48,432 bases of DNA from Xenorhabdus hominickii (GTDB lineage: Bacteria > Pseudomonadota > Gammaproteobacteria > Enterobacterales > Enterobacteriaceae): positions 1-48,432 of the forward strand of contig NZ_NJAI01000013.1 in the NCBI RefSeq assembly GCF_002632725.1, given 5' to 3'. A program made the position numbers and the translations under genes. Below, in pieces: positions 1 to 7,800 of this stretch. Position 1 is the first letter of the stretch, and each line of letters starts with the position of its first letter. The notes under the pieces were generated by a model, which was given only the letters and a program-made list of their open reading frames with translations, searched no databases and had not been told where the DNA came from.

Positions 1-249
1 GTCGATAACAAGGAGAGCCTGGATAAAAAACAGAAGCTGAATTCAAAAAACTGTTTGTTTTTTGTCGTCAAACATCTCCCTCTACTAATACAAGGTAAGA
101 TAAAAAAGCATTTAAAATCATTTTATTACACTCTTCATGCACTTATGGCAAGAATGATACAACGGGTGAGACCAGAGAGGCACTACCCACGGAAATCGAT
201 GAAACCCAGAACACGATGGAATTCTTTTGATGCGCCGATAAGGATTTAA
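1..249 (+). pseudogene. IS4-like transposase C-terminal remnant (partial)
   Basis: The frame is open from base 1 to a TAA at 247-249, so this is the tail of a gene that begins outside the window. The visible residues are basic near the end, with RPERHYPRKSMKPR, a style I associate with the C-termini of IS4-family transposases. No catalytic DDE residue lies in this piece. It directly abuts the Tn3-family wreck that follows, as expected of transposon debris. The family call rests on the short basic tail only and could be wrong; that the frame is a 3' gene fragment is more secure. Confidence 0.4.
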
Positions 250-288
250 CCGAATGCCATTGCTAAGCCGGAACCGCCGAAAATTTCG

Positions 289-2090
289 TCAGCCGAAATT
301 CAGCCCTGCGATAAGCGCATCAAGGTCAATAATTTTACCTTCGTTTTGGAAGGTATAATGCCCATTCAGCAAAATATGCTGCCAGGCGACAGGGGACATT
401 TGAGTTATCAATGCCCGTGTCTTGATGCTGTCTGATACCTCTGGTTTATTCAGTAACCGGGATAAAATCGCGGAGTTATAGTAGATGATTACGTTAGCAA
501 CCAATCGCCCACACTGATTACTGATTTCCGTTTCAATGTCGGTTCGTCCGGTGAGTTCCTTTTTGCCGCCGACCTGTGCGATGGCTGAACGGAGTTGATG
601 ATAAGATTCAAGCCGGTTCTGTGAGCGGTGTACGTTCCGTTCTAACTGCAGATCACGCAGGTAACGCAATGTGTAGAGGCTGCGTACCAACCGATCATAC
701 TCAAAGATAGCGCGTCGCGTTGGATTGGGTGCCGTATAAGTACACAGCTTACGAATAAGCAGACCTTGGGTCATTTCTTTCAACCCTAACGTGGCAACAA
801 TCTGGTCAATATTGGCTTTTTCGCGGATAATGAGTTGTCGGTCAATTTGGCCAATGGGTTGAATCAGGCATTTTTTGTACATTCCCGGATCGTCAGCACA
901 ATACAACATCTGGAGTTGCGCATTCAGACTGGTGAAACGAGGTTCAAAACGCAGGCCGAACCAGTGCAGGATCGCGAAATCGCGAAGTTAGCCTTATTAA
1001 CACTGTGCATATCACCGGTGATAGCGGTTGGCACGATATTCGAGGTGTTGCGATACCAGATATCAAAGACATGGTAAGCCTCATATTCGTTTGTGCCTAT
1101 CATTGAGAGGGATATGGTTACACAACAGGGTGTAAGCGACCACACCTTTGCCTCGTCCAAAATATTTACGTGAGTGGCGAGCTTTCACAGTCGGATGATC
1201 AACCCCGAATTTCTGTCCATCGACCGCACCGTACAAGACGTCAAGATCAAACGAATAATGCGGAAAGATCGGCAGTGTGGCAATCGCATTACTGATACAA
1301 TCATTGGCGGCCTGTAATGTCGCCTGACGCAGATACTGCTGATAAGTATTTTCCAGAATGTGGTAGGGAATATCACTGGTTCGTGCCATCACCTGATTAC
1401 CGTGGTTCATGGCCTGAGCAATGATGACCGCCATCAAACTGTCAGTTTCGGCCTGTTTTTTCGCATAACGTGGCTGTAAAGGTTTCATCACCGACAGAAA
1501 ATGACACTGTTCATTCACGAAGCTGAGGACATCGGCAATATCGCAGAACGGCAGCCGGGCATAAAATATTTGCTCCTGGGGTTTTCGATTATCCGCCTTG
1601 GGTTTGCGCCAATGTAATTTCTGTGTGTCCTTGTCGTATTCCAGATGTTTAAGCTGGCCTTGTTTCAGTTCGCGATTGAAAACCTGCCATTGCTGATGTA
1701 ATTCAGATGACAGGGTATCCAGCAAAACATCAACAGGTTGCTGTAGGAAAGGGATCTCCATTTGCGCCAGAACATCGCGCTTTTCTTCATTTGCAACCAG
1801 CTCGTCGGAAAGATGGCGGTGTTGCAGGCTGTCATCAAGGTAAAATTCGCCTGACTGAAACCGTTTTCTTATCTGACGGTATAGCCAGAATTCATAGCGG
1901 TCGGCGTGCAAATGAGCCGGATTGCCGTCCTCGTCAAATATCAGCAGATACGGGCGTAGTCGCTTTGGTAATGTTGCCAGCGGCCGCTGTGAAAAACGCT
2001 GTTTTTTGCTGAAGATATCTTTAGCCCAGATGAGCGCTTTAAGCCATGGACTGGCAGGATCACTACCGGCAAAATCCAGACCGATATAGG
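289..2090 (-). pseudogene. tnpA: Tn3-family transposase TnpA, C-terminal two thirds, broken
   Basis: Reading the minus strand from 2090 down to a TGA at 289-291 gives Tn3-family TnpA sequence. DVLYGAVDGQKFG and KYFGRGKGVVAYTL lie in the upstream part, CNHIPL before the break near 1081-1110, then EYEAYHVFDIWYRNTS, and finally QLERNVHRSQNR, KKELTGRTDIE and SPVAWQHILLNGHY near the C-terminus. The frame changes at least twice: around 1081-1110, and near 970 where the 8-mer gcgatttc appears tandemly duplicated. The upstream end is cut at 2090 by the MITE-like element, so the N-terminal region is missing. It encodes the enzyme of replicative transposition but cannot make a working protein. No Tn3 terminal repeat was found downstream of the stop. 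Confidence 0.85.
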
Positions 2091-2262
2091 AGAGCGTAAA
2101 AAAGTGTGGGGCACTTTTTTAGCTCAATATAATTAAGCAATTAAGCGTATTTATCAGATAGCGGTGAGAATCACTCAATCGCCACAATTCCCCGTAACCT
2201 GAGTTGTTAAACTATTTTATCCAGCTCTCACCAAATCCATGCCCCACACTTTTTTACGCTCT
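2091..2262. mobile_element. MITE-like element with 23-bp inverted ends
   Basis: Bases 2091-2113 and 2240-2262 are perfect inverted repeats of 23 bp (start AGAGCGTAAAAAAGTG, ending in GTGGGGCA). They enclose about 126 bp with no coding potential. Size and structure fit a miniature inverted-repeat element. It sits exactly at the broken edge of the Tn3 tnpA at 2090. The inner end TGCCCCACA recurs in this window at 2487 (end of an ISKra4-like gene), in diverged form near 21945, and at 31444. This suggests a family of related ends mobilised by the same type of transposase. No target-site duplication is evident, so the insertion has probably been rearranged. Confidence 0.65.
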
Positions 2263-2314
2263 TCATTTCCTCTTCATTTGTTGAATGGACGATCAATAAA
2301 GTCATGCCAAACAG

Positions 2315-2485
2315 ATGGTGAAAAGGCAGCAGATGCAATGGAGCCAGCAAGGTACGCATTATTTAATTCAAACCCGCATGGCGGTACTCAATGATGATTT
2401 GAAAACCCAATTTGAGCATTGGTATCCGGGCATAAAATTAGGTGACGAAGCTGAGCATTCTTGGGCAGAAAAGATGGCTGCATAA
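2315..2485 (+). pseudogene. C-terminal fragment of an ISKra4-like transposase
   Basis: The 56-aa frame starts MVKRQQMQWSQQG and continues through a segment like TRMAVLNDDL and FEHWYPG to a TAA at 2483-2485. This matches what I recall of ISKra4-family transposase C-termini (KRQQMRW..GAH.LLQ.RT.VLN). An in-frame stop at 2297-2299 lies upstream, so only the tail survives. GTGCCCCACACT follows directly after the stop and is probably the right end of the element. A diverged copy of the same end lies in reverse orientation at 21917-21960. The family assignment is from memory of the motif and moderately sure. Confidence 0.5.
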
Positions 2486-2672
2486 GTGCCCCACACTAAT
2501 GAGATGGCCGCCCTCACCCTGTACCAATACACAAAAGTATCATAGCAACCAAAATAAGTAACTTGCATAAGTATCCGATATTAACACCTGTATGGTTCTT
2601 ATTTAGATTAAATAAAACAGCTAAAAGCACGAGTCCGATAAAAATACCATTTCAACCAAACAAAAAATAATA

Positions 2673-2701
2673 TTGACATGAATTAATATCAAGTTTATTT
2701 A
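2673..2701 (+). promoter_or_regulatory. Possible sigma70 promoter
   Basis: A perfect TTGACA at 2673-2678 is followed, after 17 bp, by TATTTA at 2696-2701. The -35 box and spacing are ideal but the -10 box matches the consensus poorly. It points towards the NRPS operon, 470 bp away, so it could supply a long leader, or it may be a chance match in AT-rich DNA. Confidence 0.2.
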
Positions 2702-2730
2702 GAGGGTAAATCATTCCTAATGTAATTAAT

Positions 2731-2814
2731 CCGAGCACTGATTAATGCGACAGAACCATCAGAATTATCAATCAAAACACGATATATTACCCGAGCACTA
2801 CTTAATGCGACAGA
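2731..2814. repeat. Short direct repeat, two copies 60 bp apart
   Basis: CCGAGCACT followed by two variable bases and TTAATGCGACAGA occurs at 2731-2754 and again at 2791-2814 (22 of 24 positions identical). The 60-bp period keeps the minus-strand frame, where it reads as a repeated SVAL-SAR motif. It may be a binding site pair or the remnant of a small repeated peptide. No function is assigned. Confidence 0.5.
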
Positions 2815-3169
2815 TAGGGCGAGAGCGCGAGTGCTTAAATTAAAAACAACACGAACAATATCCAAGCTATTTTGGTGACAGGGTGTGTTAGTTTGCTCTA
2901 AATTCAATCTAATTGAGGGTTGTTTTTGCGCCAATTGTGTTCATAAAACGTTCACACTCTCACCCTGATGCGGCAGAACCAAGAACATGAAACCTTTGAA
3001 CGCAAAGGTCAGTAAAGCGCTATTGCGGCAATGTTTAATTAGTAAAAATTTAAAAATTTAAATATTTGAGCCTCATAGCATCAAAAAGATGATTTAAGGT
3101 TTCCTCAAGGAAGATGCGTTTCACTTAATCGCAACCTCCATGGTGAACATAAAAAAATTAGGCTATTCA

Positions 3170-4873
3170 ATGAATAAAGATAATTTTTTACATTCTAGTA
3201 TAGTGGATGCTTTTGAGCAAAGTATCAAGAATAACCCAGGAAAAGTTGCAATATTGGGTGATAAAATAGAAATTACATATTCCCAGCTTCAAACTGAATC
3301 TGATTTGGTTGCACAAAATTTGTATAATCGAGGTTTCATTGGTTGCACAATATGTATTGATATAACTCCTTCTCCTGAGTTAATAATATGTATTCTTGGG
3401 GTTTTAAAAGTTAATTGCTCGTATATTTGCTTTGATAATAAAACCCCATTATCTAGAAAGCGGAATATAATTAAACAATCCGAATCAAAATTAATAATAT
3501 CAAGTAAAAATGATGTTTGTGATTCAATCCGATTTGATGAATTATCTGCTAAAGTCGAAGTAACTGGTTTCAAAACAGCCAAAAATAAACTTACTACGAT
3601 TATTTATACATCTGGAAGTACTGGAGAACCAAAGGGAGTTATGGTGAGCCATGAGAATATACTCAGTTTTATCGAGGCAACAAAAAATATAGATGGTACA
3701 GCTCGTATTGCACAGTTTTCTTCTGTGGCATTCGATGCTTTTCAGTTTGAATTATGGAGTGCTCTATTAAACGGAGGAACACTGTGTTTAATGCCACCTG
3801 AAGTGTGGTCAAATCCACACAAAGCTCAAGAATCACTCAAGGATCTAGAGGTAACCACAGCGTTTATCACAACCGCGTTGATCAATGCAGGGGTTCTCCC
3901 TTATTTTCAACATATCGATAGCTTCAATCGCCTTTTTTTTGGTGGGGAGCCATTAAAAAACAACATCATATCAGATATCTTTAGCAAGCTCGATTTTGAA
4001 CTAATTCATTGCTATGGGCCAACTGAAGCATGTATTTGGAATGTTACCTATCCTGTAACTCATGACTCATTCCCTTTGCCTTTGGGCAAACCTTTGAGTA
4101 ACGCCACGATTAAGCTCGTAGATGAACACCTAAATGACATTACTTTACCCAATGTACATGGCGAAATTTTGATTGGTGGTCAATGCGTTACTCTAGGTTA
4201 CTTTAAGGATGCGGTACAAACTCAGGAAAAATTTATTGAGATAGATCAGCAAAGGTATTACAAAACCTCTGACATTGCTTATTTTAATGAGGAATGCTTA
4301 CTGGTTTACTCGCACAGAACTGATAACACCATTAAGTTCAATGGCTTTCGTGTCAATCTGACTGAAATAGATAATATGGTGATGCAAATAGATAAACAAA
4401 TCTGTTCAGCCACTGTTTTGTACAAGAATAACCTACAAGATCAGATCATTACGTTCTATTGTGCAAGCGAGTTAACTGAGTCTGATATTCAAAGCTGGCT
4501 ATCGCAGCACCTTCCACGCTACATGCAACCCAACCGTTTAATCAGAGTTAAGCAATTTCCGCATACCGTTAGCGGCAAGGTTGATAGAAAAGCCTTATTG
4601 GCACAAATCACAGATGCGTGCGAAGCGAGCGATACCCACGACGCGTCTGATATAGACGGGCAAATCTGCCAAATTTGGAGCAAGTTACTAGGCACCAATG
4701 ACATCGACCATGATGACAGATTTTTTGATGTTGGCGGAAGTTCGGTGTTGATCTTAAAGCTTCAAAGAGAAGTGAATAAAGCCTTTAAGATAAAGGTTAG
4801 AGTCACAGAGTTGTTCAAAAAACCTTCCATCAAGGAACAGGCAGAGTTAGTCAAATCTCTTGTTTGCCAATAA
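3170..4873 (+). CDS. Stand-alone NRPS adenylation-carrier protein (A-PCP)
   Basis: This protein activates an amino acid with ATP and holds it on its own carrier domain. Numbered from the in-frame ATG at 3140, the A domain covers about 20-490: A3 core YTSGSTGEPKG at 156-166, AFDAFQFELW at 197-206, CYGPTEA at 291-297, and the invariant Lys in VSGKVDRKA at 480. The carrier follows, with FFDVGGSSV and the pantetheine Ser at about 534. A hand alignment gives the pocket code DAFIFGCIWK, which I cannot match to a known residue. There is no condensation domain. I prefer the ATG at 3170 because TTAGG lies about 9 bases upstream; the ATG at 3140 has no visible ribosome site. It probably works with the C-terminal C domain of the protein at 10378-16521. 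First gene of the operon, 22 bp before the PKS. Confidence 0.9.
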   Translation: MNKDNFLHSSIVDAFEQSIKNNPGKVAILGDKIEITYSQLQTESDLVAQNLYNRGFIGCTICIDITPSPELIICILGVLKVNCSYICFDNKTPLSRKRNIIKQSESKLIISSKNDVCDSIRFDELSAKVEVTGFKTAKNKLTTIIYTSGSTGEPKGVMVSHENILSFIEATKNIDGTARIAQFSSVAFDAFQFELWSALLNGGTLCLMPPEVWSNPHKAQESLKDLEVTTAFITTALINAGVLPYFQHIDSFNRLFFGGEPLKNNIISDIFSKLDFELIHCYGPTEACIWNVTYPVTHDSFPLPLGKPLSNATIKLVDEHLNDITLPNVHGEILIGGQCVTLGYFKDAVQTQEKFIEIDQQRYYKTSDIAYFNEECLLVYSHRTDNTIKFNGFRVNLTEIDNMVMQIDKQICSATVLYKNNLQDQIITFYCASELTESDIQSWLSQHLPRYMQPNRLIRVKQFPHTVSGKVDRKALLAQITDACEASDTHDASDIDGQICQIWSKLLGTNDIDHDDRFFDVGGSSVLILKLQREVNKAFKIKVRVTELFKKPSIKEQAELVKSLVCQ

Positions 4874-4895
4874 TTAATATGTTAACGGAGTAAAC

Positions 4896-7800
4896 ATGGC
4901 TGATGTGGCAATAATCGGTATCTCTTGCGCGTTTCCCGGCGCAGATTCAAAAGATGAATTCTGGCAGATGATTAAAGATCACAAGGTTGTGACGTCTTTG
5001 GATCCTGTCACAGTGCTTAATCACAAAATAGCTGCTGAGGGAGTATTAAAAGATGCTTATAGTTTCGATGCGCCTTATTTTAATCTCTCCCCACGTGATG
5101 CAAAACTAACGGATCCACAGTTAAGAAAGTTACTTGAACACAGTGTATTGGCGCTTTATGACGGCAATATCACAGCACACCTTGATAGAAATCACATCGG
5201 TACTTTTTTGAGTGTGGGAACAAATCAGTATTTTAATAAATCCCTTGCGAATTCAAAGTATAATGCGGATGAAAATTTACAGTACTCATTGACCATAGGG
5301 AATAGTCATCACTGTGTAGCAACTCAGGTTGCTTATCGATTAAATTTGCAGGGGCCTGCATATACGCTATCTACTGCCTGCTCCTCCTCATTGGTCGCTA
5401 TATATCAAGCGTGCCGTAGCTTAACAAATGGCGAAAGCCATGTCGCGTTGGCTGGGGGTGCATGTATTAATACACCGCACGGTGAAGGATATGAGTACAT
5501 GCCAGGTGGCGTGCTGTCTGAGTCGGGGAGGTGTCAGCCATTCTCGAGCGAAAGTGACGGTACAATTCCTTCAAGTGGGGTTGGTGTGTTAGTGCTTAAA
5601 CGATTAGAAGACGCACTTGCCGATGATGACAAAATTTATGCGGTGATCAAAGGTGGCGCTATCAATAATGATGGTGCCAGAAAAGTAGGTTACACTGCAC
5701 CGAGTATAGAAGGTCAAAGCGAGGTTATCGCTCAAGCCCTAGTGAATAGCGGCGTTGATGCATCAGCAGTGGAATTTATAGAATGCCATGGTACGGCCAC
5801 AGCGATTGGTGATTCGATTGAAATAGAAGCACTGAGTGAAGTGTATGACAAGCCAAGTGCCGGCCATTATGCACTGGGTGGGGTGAAATGGAACATAGGC
5901 CATACCGATGCTGCGGCGGGAGTTGCCAGTGTTATCAAAGTAGCGATGTCTTTGAAAAACAATATGGTTGTTGGTTCACCTTATCTGACTGACTACAACC
6001 CTGAGTTGGCGATGGAGTGCCGTCCATTCACTGTTCCTAGCGCGAATCAGCCGTTTAGCCAGCCTCAACCGTACGCCGCAGTGAGCGCATTTGGTATGGG
6101 TGGTACCAACTGTCACCTGATCATGCAGGCGTATCAAGGCACGCAGCCGCAATCACTTGTATCGGCTCAGGTGGGTGAATATGTTATGCCTATTTCGGCC
6201 AGAAGTGAAAGTGCACTTAATGCCTTGGAACAAACTCTCGCTCACTGGTTAGACGTACACCCAGAGGTGCGATTTGAAGATGTTCTTGGTACACAAACCT
6301 TGTGCCGGGCACAGGAAAAAGTCCGCCGCTTTCATATAGTAAACGATATCAAGACTCTGAAAAATAGCCTGCGCAGTGCAGAGCACAAAATTGTCTCAAC
6401 CGTGGCAACTCCAGACGTTGTTGTGGTAGTTGAAGGACAAGGCAGTGATATCAAAGGGGCTGCTGGTTTTTACTATGAGCATGTGACAGGTTTTGCCCAG
6501 TACTTTGACAGGTGTATGCAAGCTTTCGCAAACTGCTCGGGAATGCCAGATGATTTATCAAAAGTGGCACTGGATGAAGTCTACGATAAAGATATTAGCT
6601 CATATCAGACGCTCTACGCGCAGCCCATTTTGTTTTCTATTCAATATGCATTGGCACAGCTGTTAAAATCGCAAGGCGTTCAATTTAACGCATATATTGG
6701 TCACAGTTTAGGTGAGTGGATAGCTGCTGCTATTGCAGACTTGTGGAGCTTTGATGATGCGGTCAAATTAATTGCTTGTCGTGCGGTGGCATTGCAAGCA
6801 TGTCAAGATGGCGCAATGTTAGCGGTCTTTCAGGAAGCTAATAAGCTTGAATCATCTTTATTTGGTACTTTGACCATCGCCGCGATTAATAGCCAAAGCA
6901 TGACTGTGGTATCTGGCTCACAAAATGATATTGCAAGTTTGAACCGTACTTTGAACAGTGTGGGAATTAAATGTAATCAATTGAAAACCAATAAAGCGTT
7001 TCATAGCCCTATGATTGCAAGCGCACTGCCAGCCTTACAGGCCGCTTTAGACTCAGTGCAATTTAATAAGGTCGGTGGCAGCGTTTACTCTAATTTAACG
7101 GGTAAAAAACTGCCATTTAGAAAAACATGCAATGCACAATACTGGCTAGATCAGGTTATGGCTCCGGTGTTGGCTGGGCAAAGTATTCAGGCTATCAATG
7201 CAAAAAGCGCGGTATATGTTGACTTAGGGGTCAGCAGTACTATGCAGAATATAGTTTTTAACAATACCACTAATGTGAGCGATAAATATGTCAAAGTAAA
7301 AGGCACATTAAACAATGGCGGGATAACCCAATTGCTGGGGCAGTGCTGGTCATACGGTATTAAGGTTAACCCACATATCGACTTCCAGTGGCAAAAATTG
7401 AATATGCCTGGATATGTTTTTGATAAAGTGGAATACTTTCAAAAGCCTAGTGAAGTATTCTACAAGCAGGGAAAACAAGATGTTGCTCAGTGGTTATATC
7501 AAGATTCATGGGCTATCAACCCAGCGAATTTGACGGTTGTCGATATAGCGACTCCAATTGCGGGTTATGCAAACTGGCTGCAACAGCGCGATAGCTTTAT
7601 TTATACCGGCTTTGAATTAGCTAATGACATTACACCTGATAGCTTAACGACATTCATTGATGAACTTAAAACCCTGCGTCCGGAAGGGACTATGCAGGGT
7701 TATGTACTGTACAAAAGTAGCTCAGTGCCCTGTGCTGAGTCATTGTCACAATGTTATGGTTATGCGCTGAGCGCTTTGTGTAATGTCATCGCACAAGAAT

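Larger units (their letters stand above)
2486..3169. other. Non-coding stretch upstream of the NRPS operon
   Basis: About 680 bp separates the IS remnant from the first NRPS gene. It contains the end of the IS-like element (2486-2525), an AT-rich stretch, the two-copy direct repeat described separately, and the leader of the NRPS operon. A minus-strand frame (2695-2934) is open for 79 codons, but the repeats fall inside it and it resembles no family I know. I see no clear terminator. The operon promoter should lie in the last few hundred bases; no consensus stands out. Confidence 0.4.

Noticed and set aside
233..288. Terminal repeat of the left Tn3-family element
   Set aside because: GCTAAG occurs near 257-262 but the GGGG end and the rest of a 38-bp repeat are missing.
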